Positions 48,491-58,979 of a DNA stretch of 64,000 nucleotides are shown one piece after another. The stretch is from DATFDN01 sp963830565. GTDB taxonomy: Bacteria; Pseudomonadota; Alphaproteobacteria; Acetobacterales; Acetobacteraceae. Every line of letters begins with the position of its first letter. Position 1 is the first letter of the stretch. Location: contig CAWHMO010000002.1 of the NCBI GenBank assembly GCA_963830565.1, forward strand, positions 310,001 to 374,000, given 5' to 3'. The notes under the pieces were generated by a model. It had not been told where the DNA came from. It saw only the letters and a list, made by a program, of their open reading frames with translations, and made no database searches. The translations under genes were made by a program, and so were the position numbers.

Positions 48491-48582
48491 TACAAAATCC
48501 CGCTGATCGGAACCCATGCAGCCAATGCGGTGATCACGGTGCAGAGGCGGTCGATAGGTTCCAATCAGAGAAACTAGGTATT

Positions 48583-48887
48583 ATGAGTAGCGAATTCTAC
48601 GCCGAAGCCGTGGCCTACCAGCAGGCGGCCGTACAAGAGCTGGAACCCCGTGCCTCCAGCGTGCAGGCCATGCTTCCCCTCAAGGACAAGCGGGCGCGAT
48701 TGCGCGTGGCAGCCCGCCACATAAAGAATGGCACGGTGAAGTTTCCCCGCAAAGACTGCGAGCAGCTTATAACGCAGTTACTTGGTTCGGTGCGGAAAAG
48801 CACGACGACTTGGTGGACGCCCTAGTGTGGCTCATCTTGGGTGTGGCGGGGGATGGAATTGAGCAGCAGCGGGTGTATCACGTTTAG
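48583..48887 (+). pseudogene. phage terminase large subunit, C-terminal remnant with frameshift
   Basis: The remnant reads SEFYAEAVAYQQAAVQELEP, LKDKRARLRVAARHIKNGTV, FPRKDCEQLITQLLG, then, after a missing T near 48785, FGAEKHDDLVDALVWLILG and VAGDGIEQQRVYHV. The paired Asp of HDDLVDALVW is the nuclease-domain end of tailed-phage terminases. Only about 100 of some 450 residues remain. It marks the trace of a prophage or a gene-transfer region. The upstream 48491-48582 shows nothing certain. Confidence 0.7.
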
Positions 48888-49162
48888 GGATAGGGAGTCG
48901 CGACCTGTAGCGGAGCAGGAAGTATATAAGCGTAATACAGAACGTAGGGCAAGACGTCGGCCATATGTGATAAGCACTCTGTACTCCTTCAATAAGGCTC
49001 GTAGCCTTGATGGAACAATGAGCGAAGGGTCAAGATCCGGTAGCTACTGCCTAACTGCGGCTCGTGTGTCTATGGGGTGGGGAACGGTTTCTCATCGCTT
49101 TTGGCCTACACCGCGCGGGAGAGTTAAATGGCCGCCTGAAGAGCCACCAGGACTCGACCATA
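48888..49162 (+). pseudogene. 5' part of a papain-like peptidase gene, cut by the IS element
   Basis: The open frame reads through VYKRNTERRARRRPYVISTL, YSFNKARSLDGTMSEGS, CLTAARVSMGWGTVSHRFWP and WPPEEPPGLDH, a layout seen in the N-terminal half of C1A-type peptidases (substrate-binding helix and EGT/EE segments). A Cys in SGCITF at about 48871-48880, overlapping the terminase remnant, could be the catalytic Cys but this is uncertain. Removing the IS and one target duplicate continues HIARFNR, followed by a small frame break before RIRNLYDAKVSL. The frame is AT-richer than the genome average. Confidence 0.5.
49155..49162. repeat. target-site duplication, left copy (CGACCATA)
   Basis: CGACCATA at 49155-49162 is repeated exactly at 50639-50646, directly flanking the element. 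Eight bases is the duplication length known for IS66-family insertions. Confidence 0.9.
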
Positions 49163-50638
49163 GTAATTGCTCACGTCCCCAGCCTCGCTGAGCCGTCCAG
49201 GCACCTGAGTGATCAGCGATCGGCTTGACACGATCACGGTTGGTTCGATTTACCGTGACCGTGGACCGCGAAACTCTGCTCGCCCTCTCCAAGGATGACC
49301 TGATCGCTCTTATCCTAGCGCAGCACGCGCAGGTCGAGGCGCTGACCGCACGGATTACGGAGTTGGAGGCCAAGCTCAACGCTCCTCCCAAGACGCCGGA
49401 CAATTCGAGCACGCCCTCCTCGAAGGCCCAGAAGCCGAACCTGCCCGAGCGCCCCAAGAAGCCTCGCCGCGGCCGACCTGGCGCCTGCCGCACACTGGCA
49501 GCCAACCCCGACCGCATCATCGAGGCGACACTCGGCGCCTGCCCGCATTGCGACCACGCGCTTGGCGCCGCTGACCAGCCCGACATTCACGCCTACGACC
49601 ACATCGACCTGCTGCCGATCCACCCCATTGTCACCCGCATCAACCGCCATCGCGGCGTCTGCCCGTGCTGCCGCAAGCGCGTGGCCGCCACGGCGCCGGA
49701 GGGCTTCGAGCCCGGCTCGCCGTTCGGGCCAGGGCTGTGCGCGCTCATCATCCATCTCCACGTCACCCAGGCGATCAGCTTCGAGCGCCTGGCCCGCCTG
49801 CTGGCGGAGGTGTTCGGACTGAGCATCAGCGAGGGTGCTATCGCCAACATCCTGGCCCGTGCCGAGGCGCCGCTGCTGGCTGCCGCGGCGCCGATCGCCG
49901 ATGCCGTGCGCGCCAGCCCGATCGTGGGCTCCGACGAGACCTCGGCGCGGGTTGGCGGCAAGACCTGGTGGCAATGGGTGCTGCTGGGCTCGACCGCGAT
50001 CTGCCACGTGATCGCCGATACAAGGGCGGCCTCCGTCGTGACCGCGTTCCTGGGCGGCGCGCAGCCGGAAGTCTGGGTGGCCGATCGCTATGGGGGGCAG
50101 TTGGGCCATGGCGCAGTCCGCCAGTTGTGCCTGGCGCATCTGCTGCGCGACGCAACGTATGCGATCGAGGAGGGCGATGACGGGTTCGCGCCGGGCTTTC
50201 GCTTCCTGCTGTTGCGGGCCGTGGCGATCGGCAAACGACGCGACGCGCTGAAGGGCAGCACCTTGGCACACTACCATGCCGATCTGGAGCGGCGGTTGAA
50301 CCGGTTGCTGTCGGCGCCCACACCGCAGCGACCCACTGCACGCCGCCTGTTCCGCGCCATGCGCCGCGACCGCGACGACCTGTTCCGCTTCGTCACCCGG
50401 CGCGACGTGCCCTACACCAACAACGCCTGCGAGCGGGCGCTGCGGCCTTCGGTGATCTTCCGCAAGGTCACCGGCGGGTTCCGTGCCGAATGGGGAGCCA
50501 AGGTCTATGCTGCTGCGGCAAGCGTGATCGCCACCGGAAGACTGCATGGCCTGACCGCGTTCGAGGCGCTACGCGCCGCGCTCGACGGACGGACCGTCAT
50601 GCGGGCGGGCTGACCCCGAACGAGGGGTGAGCAATTAC
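49163..50638 (+). mobile_element. IS66-family insertion sequence (ISBst12-like, single transposase gene)
   Basis: The element is 1476 bp and begins GTAATTGCTCAC and ends GTGAGCAATTAC, a perfect 12-bp inverted repeat with partial matching further in. The GTAA start and the 8-bp target duplication are diagnostic of IS66. Only one gene is present; there is no tnpA or tnpB, as in the ISBst12 subgroup. Perfect ends, an intact transposase and an exact target duplicate show a recent, probably active copy. It interrupts a papain-like/GNAT gene. Confidence 0.9.
49255..50613 (+). CDS. IS66-family transposase (TnpC-like)
   Basis: A protein of 452 residues from a GTG at 49255. It has an N-terminal coiled coil (ALILAQHAQVEALTARITEL), a Pro/Lys-rich linker, a zinc-binding part with CPHCD and CPCCRKRV, and a DDE catalytic domain with acidic residues in GSDETSARV (about D227), WVADRYGG (D277) and NNACERALRPS (E393). 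The TTGACA at about 49225 is better read as a promoter -35 box than as part of the gene. The frame is intact. Confidence 0.92.
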   Translation: MTVDRETLLALSKDDLIALILAQHAQVEALTARITELEAKLNAPPKTPDNSSTPSSKAQKPNLPERPKKPRRGRPGACRTLAANPDRIIEATLGACPHCDHALGAADQPDIHAYDHIDLLPIHPIVTRINRHRGVCPCCRKRVAATAPEGFEPGSPFGPGLCALIIHLHVTQAISFERLARLLAEVFGLSISEGAIANILARAEAPLLAAAAPIADAVRASPIVGSDETSARVGGKTWWQWVLLGSTAICHVIADTRAASVVTAFLGGAQPEVWVADRYGGQLGHGAVRQLCLAHLLRDATYAIEEGDDGFAPGFRFLLLRAVAIGKRRDALKGSTLAHYHADLERRLNRLLSAPTPQRPTARRLFRAMRRDRDDLFRFVTRRDVPYTNNACERALRPSVIFRKVTGGFRAEWGAKVYAAAASVIATGRLHGLTAFEALRAALDGRTVMRAG

Positions 50639-50646
50639 CGACCATA
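50639..50646. repeat. target-site duplication, right copy (CGACCATA)
   Basis: Exact second copy of the 8-bp target at the right end of the IS66-family element. Confidence 0.9.
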
Positions 50647-51378
50647 TCGCACGTTTCAATCGGTAATTTTTCTCACTTCAGAATTCGTAACTTGTATGAT
50701 GCAAAGGTTTCCCTAACAGCAGGTGGGCTCTTTAGCTTTGCGGTCCCTATCACCCAGTCCTGGCGTGCGGCACCGGACGGAGTGATACCAATGCCAAGTA
50801 CTACGAACGAGTTAGGCGAGTTCCATGCTGTTTTAGCTGTCGGATATGATGATACTACTCAGAGATTGGCCTTTCGTAACTCCTGGGGGAGCCACTGGGG
50901 CCGAAACGGGATAGGCTTTCTCCCTTACGAGTATTTTGAAACCTATTTCAACGATGCTTGGGTTCAGTGTCCATATAGACTAGGGAGGTGGCGGCCTGAT
51001 GCTATGATCGAGCTATTTGCACAACGGCTTGAGATATTCAGCAACCCTCTGGGACATATTTGTGCGCTCATTGACTTTTGGGACATGAAAAATGATATCC
51101 GGCTTGCCTGGTGTCTCATGACGCTCAGAGACGGGTACCTCGACATAGAAGACTTTTTTGTAATGCCAGAGTTCCAGGGCCGTGCTCACGAGAGCCGTGT
51201 CACGCAAACAGTAATAAGGTTTGCAAACCAGCAGCAACTTCCTCTAAGGTTATGGATAGCACACGCGGATGTTCGCTACTGCTCGGCAAATTTCGGCATC
51301 ATCAATAATTTCTTACGCGCGACAGGCATGAAGGTTCGACGGAGCCCTTTTGGTTGGGCCGCTCACGTTGCGCAGTGA
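50647..51378 (+). pseudogene. 3' part of a papain-like peptidase fused to a GNAT domain
   Basis: The frame reads RIRNLYDAKVSLTAGG, FSFAVPITQSW, then the catalytic His and Asn regions of C1A peptidases: GEFHAVLAVGYDD and LAFRNSWGSHWGRNGIGFLP. From about residue 120 it changes into an acetyltransferase-like domain: LGHICALIDFWD, YLDIEDFFVMPEFQGRAHES and RVTQTVIRFANQQQLPLRLW. This is a peptidase-acetyltransferase fusion. Its 5' half lies on the other side of the IS; a one-base break near 50660-50670 also separates it from the upstream frame. Base composition is clearly AT-richer than the flanks. Confidence 0.7.
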
Positions 51379-51457
51379 AGCGAAATACTGCTCTACATAC
51401 GGGGGAAACAGCCGCGGACGTGCTTGAGGCCCTACTTCGCCGGAAGAGAATGCTCTC

Positions 51458-52645
51458 CTATCCGTTCCGCGCCGCCCCGGTCCACACCTCATGATACAGC
51501 GCCACAATTTCCTCCTTGCTCGGCACGCGCGGATTGTTGGCCGGGCTGCCCGAGGCCAGAGCCTGATCCGCCATCAGCTCCATCTTCGCGTTCCAAGCAC
51601 TTTCCTCAATGCCGAACTCTCCCGGCGAGGGCACCGACAGCGAGGCGTTCAGCGCCTCCAGCCCGGCGACCAGCCGGGCGCAGGCGGTCGGGTCCGGGTC
51701 GGAGTCGCCGGCCAAGCCAATGCGGCGCGCGGCCTCGGCGTAGCGCGCCTCCGCTCCGCTGATCGAGAAGCGCGTCACGGCCGGCAGCAGCATCGCGTTC
51801 GACAGCCCGTGCGGAACGTGGAAATGCGCGCCGATCGGGCGCGACATGCCATGCACCAGCGCGACCGAGCTGTTGGAGAAGGCCAGCCCCGCCTGGGTCG
51901 CGCCGAGCATCATGCCCTCGCGCGCTTGCGCGTTGCGCGGCTCGGCGTAGGCGGCGCGCAGGTGCTTGCCGATCAGCGCCATCGCCGAGACGGCGAGCGC
52001 GTCGGAGAACGGGTTGGCGCGCTTGGAGACATAGGCCTCCAGCGCGTGGGTCAGACTATCGACGCCGGTATCGGCGGTGGTGCGGGCGGGGACCGTGTAG
52101 GTCAGCTCGTAATCGACGATCGCGGCCAGCGGCAGGGCGCCGAGGCCGGAGATGAGCATCTTCTCGTCGCGCTCGGTATCGGTGATGACCGTGAACCGCG
52201 TGCATTCGCTTCCCGTGCCGGCGGTGGTCGGGATGGCGATGATCGGCAGATCGGCATGGTCGGCCTGCACCGGCACCTTGTAGTCGCGCATCTTGCCCCC
52301 GCCCGAAGCGAGGATCGCCATCGCCTTGGCGGTGTCCATCGGCGAGCCGCCGCCGAAGCCGATCAGGCAGTCGAAATCGCCGGCACGAATGACGCCGACG
52401 CCGGCCTCGATCACGGTGTCGGCGGGATCGGAGATCGTGTCGCTGAACACGGCGTGCGCGATCCCGGCGGCGGCGAGCGGCTCCAGGCAGCGTTGCACCA
52501 GGCCCGTTTTCACCATGACCGGATCGGTCACGACCAACGGGCGCGACAGGCCGAACTTGCCGAGCAGCTCGGCGACCTGGGCAACCGACCCGCCGCCCAC
52601 GAGCATGGCGCGAGGGGCGGCGATGGTGGCGTTGACCGTGGACAT
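51458..52645 (-). CDS. iron-containing alcohol dehydrogenase
   Basis: A protein of 395 residues. The NAD-binding loop is GFGGGSPMDTAKAMAIL; IPTTAGTGSECT follows; metal ligands are in DSLTHALEAYVS and VHGMSRPIGAHFHVPHG. These enzymes oxidise alcohols, glycols or hydroxy acids using NAD and Fe2+. It is the last gene of a minus-strand run (56549 to 51458) with ABC ATPases, a class II aldolase and a binding protein, which suggests catabolism of a short hydroxylated compound. Confidence 0.92.
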   Translation of the reverse strand: MSTVNATIAAPRAMLVGGGSVAQVAELLGKFGLSRPLVVTDPVMVKTGLVQRCLEPLAAAGIAHAVFSDTISDPADTVIEAGVGVIRAGDFDCLIGFGGGSPMDTAKAMAILASGGGKMRDYKVPVQADHADLPIIAIPTTAGTGSECTRFTVITDTERDEKMLISGLGALPLAAIVDYELTYTVPARTTADTGVDSLTHALEAYVSKRANPFSDALAVSAMALIGKHLRAAYAEPRNAQAREGMMLGATQAGLAFSNSSVALVHGMSRPIGAHFHVPHGLSNAMLLPAVTRFSISGAEARYAEAARRIGLAGDSDPDPTACARLVAGLEALNASLSVPSPGEFGIEESAWNAKMELMADQALASGSPANNPRVPSKEEIVALYHEVWTGAARNG

Positions 52646-52656
52646 GGCGGACCTCC

Positions 52657-53867
<1,211 letters not shown>

Positions 53868-53871
<4 letters not shown>

Positions 53872-54854
53872 CCGACCAGCGCCTCCACCGGGGCGCGGAC
53901 GCAGGCGGCGCGGTGGCCGGGCGACAGCAGCCGCAGCGGCGGTTCGGCCTCGACGCAGGCCCGGGCGGCGAAGACGCAGCGGGGATGGAAGCGGCAGCCG
54001 GCCGGCAGAGCGAAGGGGGTCGGGACGGCGCCGTCGATCGCGAGCAGGCGGTCGCGGGTCTCCTCGACGCGCGGGATGCTGCCGAGCAGCCCCAGCGTGT
54101 ACGGGTGCTGCGGGTCGTCGAACACCGCGGCGCCGGCGGCCTGTTCCGCGACGCGGCCGGCGTACATGACGGCGACCTCGTCGGCCATCTCCGCGACCAC
54201 CCCGAGGTCATGGGTAATGAGGATGATCGCCATGCCGGTCTGCTGCTGGAGATCGCGCAGCAGATCGAGGATCTGCGCCTGCACGGTGACGTCGAGCGCG
54301 GTGGTGGGCTCGTCGGCGATCAGCAGGTCGGGTGCGCAGGCGAGCGCCATGGCGATCATCACCCGCTGGCGCATCCCGCCGGACATCTGGTGCGGATACT
54401 CGTCGAAGCGGCGCTCGGGCGAGGGGATGCGCACCCGGCCCAGCGCCGCGACCGCGTTGGCCCGCAACGCCGCGGAGGAGGCGGCGCGGTCATGCGCGCG
54501 CATCGCCTCGGTGATCTGATCGCCGACCGTGAACACCGGGTTGAGGCTGGTCATCGGCTCCTGGAAGATCATGGCGATGCGCCGGCCCCGGATGGCGCGC
54601 ATCGCCGCCGACGGCAGCGTCAGCAGATCCTGCCCGTCGAACAGGATGCGCCCGGCGGCGACCCGCCCCGGCGAGGGGACGAGGCGCATGACCGACAGCG
54701 ACAGCATCGACTTCCCGCACCCGGACTCGCCCACGATCCCGAGCGTGCGCCCGCGCGCCACCGCGAGATCGACCCCATCAACGGCCGCCACCGTCCCCTG
54801 ATGCGTCTGGAAGACGGTGCGCAGGCCCTCGATGGAGAGGAGGGGATCAGGCAT
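53868..54854 (-). CDS. oligopeptide-type ABC transporter ATPase (DppD/OppD-like)
   Basis: A protein of 328 residues. It shows GIVGESGCGKSMLSLSVMRL (Walker A), MIFQEPMTSLNPVFTVG, HQMSGGMRQRVMIAMALA (signature), LLIADEPTTALDVTVQAQ (Walker B), LITHDLGVVAEMAD and the C-terminal CRFHPRCVFAARACVE. It is paired with the next ATPase. The ATG at 54854 overlaps the aldolase stop (TGATG). The membrane permeases are not encoded in this window. Confidence 0.9.
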
Positions 54855-55633
54855 CAGGTTCGGTAGTCGGGCCGGTCGTTCTCGATCAGCTCCAGCGCCG
54901 CCGTCCACACCATCGCGTAGTGCTCGTCATTCTCCTGGCGGCGGAACTGCTCGGCGGTGTGGCGGCAGACCTCCTCGGGCGGCTGCAACAGCTCGGTGCC
55001 GCCCGACAGGGCCGCGACCTGGCCCTGGCAGGCGCGCTCCAGCATGTAGAGCATGTGGAACGCCTCGGCGATGGAAGTGCCACCGACCAGCAGCCCATGG
55101 TTCTGCAGGATCATGGCCTTGTGCTCGCCGAGGTCGCGCACCAGGCGCTCCCGCTCGTTCAGGTCGAGCGCGATGCCCTCGTATCCGTGGTAGGCGAGGC
55201 GGCCGTAGAACTTGAGCGCGTGCTGCGACAGCGGCAGCAGCCCGTGTTTCTGCGCCGAGACGGCGATCCCGGCTGCGGTGTGCGTATGGGCGACGCACAT
55301 CAGGTCTTCCCGCGCCATGTGGACGGCGGAGTGGATGACGAAGCCAGCCGCGTTCACCCGGCGGCTCTGCGGATCAACCCCGCCTTCGACAACGTTGCCG
55401 TCGAGGTCGATCTTGACCAGGTCGGAGGCACGCATCCTGTGGAAGTTCACGCCGTACTTGTTGATCAGGAAATGGTGGTCGGGTCCGGGCAGCCGCGCGC
55501 TGATATGGGTGTAGATGAAGTCGGTCATGCGGTAGTGCGCGACCAGCCGGTAAAAAGCGGCGAGGTCGCAGCGGATCTTCCATTCCTGTTCGGAAATGCC
55601 GGCCAGCGCGGCCGGGGAGGTGATGACGTTCAT
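54854..55633 (-). CDS. class II aldolase/adducin family protein
   Basis: A protein of 259 residues. Zinc-binding histidines are in CVAHTHTAAGIAVSAQ and LQNHGLLVGG; a start near ISEQEWKIRCDLAAFYRLVAH and YTHISARLPG (residues 45-60) fit the fold. Members are fuculose-phosphate-type aldolases or related hydroxy-acid enzymes. It is translationally coupled to the DppD-like ATPase gene. Confidence 0.88.
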   Translation of the reverse strand: MNVITSPAALAGISEQEWKIRCDLAAFYRLVAHYRMTDFIYTHISARLPGPDHHFLINKYGVNFHRMRASDLVKIDLDGNVVEGGVDPQSRRVNAAGFVIHSAVHMAREDLMCVAHTHTAAGIAVSAQKHGLLPLSQHALKFYGRLAYHGYEGIALDLNERERLVRDLGEHKAMILQNHGLLVGGTSIAEAFHMLYMLERACQGQVAALSGGTELLQPPEEVCRHTAEQFRRQENDEHYAMVWTAALELIENDRPDYRT

Positions 55634-55703
55634 CTTGGCTATTCCTCTCGAGTGAAGCTGAGATTTTCGCGCCCGGGCATGGGCAGCGTCAATGCGCGAC
55701 GCC

Positions 55704-56549
55704 TCAGAACGTCAGCTCCGGCGGGATCTGGTCGCGCTTGACGCCTTCCAGCTCCAGCCCGCCGATGATCCACTCGCGGAGTTGGCCGATGCCGCGGTTG
55801 AAGTCGAGCCAGGCGTTCAGCACATCCACGAAGCGTGTGTCGGGCTCGTACTGCACGGCGAGCGAGCTGGGCAATGCGACGGTCGGTTGGGCCAGCAGGT
55901 ACCAGCGCCCCAGCGCCGGGTTCTTCGCCACCGCCGACAGGCCGAGCAGCGCGGCCAGGATGTCCACGTCGGCCCGGCCGGCTTGCAGCGCCAGAAGCGC
56001 CTGGTCGCGGTTGGGGAAGCCGACGTGCTGGGCCTTGGGCGCGAACCGCTTCGCGACCGTCTCGTGCAACGATCCGATGTCGAAGGCGATGCGGATGTCG
56101 GGCTTGTCGATGTCGGCCCAAGTCTTCGGCTCCAGCCCCGATCGGGCGAGGCAGCCGAAGGGATGGATCAGCATGGGATGGGCAAAGCGCACCGCGAGCG
56201 CACGCTCCGGCGTCGGGTTCAGCGCGAAAGCGAGATCGACCTTGTCGCTTTGCAGGTCGAGGATCGAGGTGCCGTAGGTCGCCTCGACATAGTCGAGCTT
56301 GACGCTCAGCAGCTTGGCGATGCTGTTCGCCATCTCGATCGCCGCGCCGCTCCAGGCGCCGGTGGCGAGATTCTTCTGGAAATAGGGCAGCTCTCCCGGC
56401 AACGCCGCGATCCGCAGCGTCCTGGTGCGGCGGATGCGATCGAGCGTGCTTTCGCTCGGCGTCTGCGCCCGCGCCGTGCCGATCAGCGCCGCCGCCGGCA
56501 ACAGCGCCGCGCCGCCCGCCAGTGTGCGCCGTCCCAGCTTGCCGGTCAT
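55704..56549 (-). CDS. amino acid-type ABC transporter substrate-binding protein
   Basis: A protein of 281 residues. MTGKLGRRTLAGGAALLPAA is a twin-arginine-like signal with cleavage near ARAQ. The mature part begins LDRIRRTRTLRIAALPGELP, as in family 3 solute-binding proteins, and continues WSGAAIEMANSIAKLL and FALNPTPERALAVRFAHP. It binds an amino acid or other small polar solute. First gene of the minus-strand run to 51458, divergent from the LVIVD gene. Confidence 0.87.
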   Translation of the reverse strand: MTGKLGRRTLAGGAALLPAAALIGTARAQTPSESTLDRIRRTRTLRIAALPGELPYFQKNLATGAWSGAAIEMANSIAKLLSVKLDYVEATYGTSILDLQSDKVDLAFALNPTPERALAVRFAHPMLIHPFGCLARSGLEPKTWADIDKPDIRIAFDIGSLHETVAKRFAPKAQHVGFPNRDQALLALQAGRADVDILAALLGLSAVAKNPALGRWYLLAQPTVALPSSLAVQYEPDTRFVDVLNAWLDFNRGIGQLREWIIGGLELEGVKRDQIPPELTF

Positions 56550-56625
56550 CCTGGCGCCTCCCTCACCCTTGCTTGCTTGACCATACGTCTTGTCGGCCGA
56601 GGGCGGAACGGCCCATGCTGGCGCG

Positions 56626-57861
56626 ATGAGCGAGGTCGCGGAGAGCGCCCGGAACATCGCCTTTCTGGGCCATACCGACAATGCCGGGCACGGCGACTGC
56701 GTGCAGGTGATGGTCGCGCGCGGGCATGCCTACATGGGTACGCGCACTAGCCGAGGCGTCGCGGTGGCCGATATCCGCGATCCCCGCGCACCTCGCCCGG
56801 TGAACTGGCTGCCGGTGCATCCGAACTCCTGGTGTCTGCACCTGCAGGCGGTCGAGGACCTGCTGCTGGTGATCGAGGAGCTGGACCTCAAGGCGCTGCT
56901 CTCCATCGAGGAGTACGACGGCCAGTCAAACCAGGTGGACAGCCGGCGCTACGGGACGCGCGGGCAGGATTTCTCGGCCGGTATGCGCGTCTATGACATC
57001 AGCGACCCCGCCAACCCGCGCCCGATCGGGTTCATGGAGGTCGAGGGTCTGGGCCTGCACCGGATCTGGTGGACCGGCGGACGCTACGCCTATGCCTCCG
57101 CGCTGCTGGATGGCTACACCGACCACATCCTGCTGGTGATCGACATGCGCGATCCCGCGCGGCCGGTCGAGGCGGGGCGGTGGTGGATTCCGGGGATGCA
57201 CGCCGCTGCCGGCGAGGTGCCGTCCTGGAGCAATCGCGTGGCGCTGCACCATGCAGTGGTGGCGGACGGCGTCGCGTATGGAAGCTGGCGCGATGGCGGG
57301 CTGACGATCCTGGACGTGACCGACCCGGCTGCGATCCGCCTGGTCGCGCATCGCAACTGGTCGCCGCCCTTCGGCGGCGGCACGCATTCGGCGCTGCCGC
57401 TGCACGCCCGCAACCTGCTGGTGGTCGCCGATGAGGCGGTGACGAACATCGACCAGGAGCAGATGAAGCGCATCTGGATGTTCGACATCCGCGCGCCGCA
57501 CAGCCCGGTGTCGATCGCGACCTTCCCGGTTCCGTCCGAGCAGGACTACGTGGCCAAGGGCGGCCAGTTCGGCCCGCACAATCTGCACGAGAACCGTCCC
57601 GGCTCGTTCGTCAGCGACACCACGATCTTCGCAACCTATCAGAGCGCGGGCGTGCGCGTGTACGACATCGCCGACCCGTTCCGCCCGGCCGAGATCGGCT
57701 ACTTCGTGCCGCCGATGCCCACACGTTGGATGGAGCCGCTGCGCGGACGCGCGCGGATGCGGCACACGGCGGACATCTTCGTCACGGCCGAGGGTCTGAT
57801 CTATGCCACCGACTATGATGCCGGCCTGTACATCCTCGAGTGGAAGGGCCCGCGCGCCTAG
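56626..57861 (+). CDS. LVIVD repeat protein
   Basis: A protein of 411 residues made of a beta-propeller-like series of units of the form YVxDISDPxNP: VAVADIRDPRAPRPV, MRVYDISDPANPRPIGF, LLVIDMRDPARPVEAG, LTILDVTDPAAIRLV, WMFDIRAPHSPVSIA and VRVYDIADPFRPAEIG. Such LVIVD repeats occur in secreted or cell-surface proteins of unknown role; no signal peptide is visible here. The ATG at 56626 is favoured over an upstream TTG. It converges with proB, overlapping by four bases. Confidence 0.85.
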   Translation: MSEVAESARNIAFLGHTDNAGHGDCVQVMVARGHAYMGTRTSRGVAVADIRDPRAPRPVNWLPVHPNSWCLHLQAVEDLLLVIEELDLKALLSIEEYDGQSNQVDSRRYGTRGQDFSAGMRVYDISDPANPRPIGFMEVEGLGLHRIWWTGGRYAYASALLDGYTDHILLVIDMRDPARPVEAGRWWIPGMHAAAGEVPSWSNRVALHHAVVADGVAYGSWRDGGLTILDVTDPAAIRLVAHRNWSPPFGGGTHSALPLHARNLLVVADEAVTNIDQEQMKRIWMFDIRAPHSPVSIATFPVPSEQDYVAKGGQFGPHNLHENRPGSFVSDTTIFATYQSAGVRVYDIADPFRPAEIGYFVPPMPTRWMEPLRGRARMRHTADIFVTAEGLIYATDYDAGLYILEWKGPRA

Positions 57862-58979
57862 AGCAGCACCAGATCGTCGCGGTGGATCATCTCGTCGCGG
57901 CCGCGCCAGCCGAGCAGTCGTTCGATTTCGTCCGATCGGTGTCCGGCGATCCGCTCGGCATCGGCGCTCGCGTACGCCGACAGCCCTCGCGCCAGCGGGG
58001 CACCATCGGGGCCGCGCACCACCACCGGGTCGCCTCGGTCGAACGCGCCCTCGATGCGCCGCACGCCGGCGGGCAGCAGCGAGCTGCCCGCGGCCAGGGC
58101 CCGGGCGGCGCCCGCATCGACCACCAGCGCCCCGAGCGGGGCCAGCGCGCCCGCGATCCATCGCTTGCGCGCCGAGCGTCCCTCGGGCGCGGGCAGGAAC
58201 CAGGTGCAGCGCGCGCCCTCCAGCAGCGCGGTCAGCGGCCGGTCGGGGTGGCCGAGCGCGATCGCCATGGCGCAGCCAGCCTGCGTCGCGATCCGCGCCG
58301 CGACCAGCTTGGTCCGCATCCCGCCCGAGGAATACCCGGGCGGAGGGTCGCCGCCCATCGCCTCGATCTCCGGGGTCAGCGCCTCCACCGTCGGGATGTG
58401 GCGCGCTTCGGGATCGCGCTTCGGGTCGGCGGTATAGAGCCCGTCGATATCGGAAAGCAGAACCAGCTGATCCGCCTGCATCATCTCGGCCATGCGCGCG
58501 GCCAGCCGGTCATTGTCGCCGAAGCGGATCTCGGTCGTCGCCACCGTGTCGTTCTCGTTGATGACCGGGACGCAGCCGAGGGACAGCAGCGTGTGCAAGG
58601 TGGCGCGCGCGTTGAGGTAGCGGCGGCGATCCTCGGTGTCCTCCGGCGTCAGCAGAAGCTGCGCCGCGGTCAGGGACTGCGCCGACAGCGCCTCGGTCCA
58701 GGCCTGGGCCAGCCTGATCTGCCCCACGGCGGCGGCGGCCTGCTTCTCCTCGAGGCGCAGGCGCTTGCGGGTGAGGCCGAGAGCGCGCCGAGCGAGCGCG
58801 ATGGCTCCCGAGGAGACCACGATGACCTCAACGCCCCGCTTGCGCAAAACGGCGATATCGGCGGCGACGCCGGCGAGCCAGGTGGCACGCGGCGTGCCCT
58901 GCCGGGCATCGACCAGCAGCGCACTGCCGATCTTCACCACCAGCCGGCGGGCACCGGAGAGCTCCGGCAGGCTGCTCAC
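57858..58979 (-). CDS. proB: glutamate 5-kinase
   Basis: A protein of 373 residues. It phosphorylates glutamate in the first step of proline synthesis. The amino acid kinase domain shows LVVKIGSALLVD, VIVVSSGAIALARRALG, VINENDTVATTEIRFGDNDRLAA, LLSDIDGLYTADP and PGYSSGGMRTKLVAARIA. The C-terminal PUA domain includes VRRIEGAFDRGDPVVV. It follows obgE with an overlap, a common alphaproteobacterial order. Confidence 0.95.
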   Translation of the reverse strand: MSSLPELSGARRLVVKIGSALLVDARQGTPRATWLAGVAADIAVLRKRGVEVIVVSSGAIALARRALGLTRKRLRLEEKQAAAAVGQIRLAQAWTEALSAQSLTAAQLLLTPEDTEDRRRYLNARATLHTLLSLGCVPVINENDTVATTEIRFGDNDRLAARMAEMMQADQLVLLSDIDGLYTADPKRDPEARHIPTVEALTPEIEAMGGDPPPGYSSGGMRTKLVAARIATQAGCAMAIALGHPDRPLTALLEGARCTWFLPAPEGRSARKRWIAGALAPLGALVVDAGAARALAAGSSLLPAGVRRIEGAFDRGDPVVVRGPDGAPLARGLSAYASADAERIAGHRSDEIERLLGWRGRDEMIHRDDLVLL

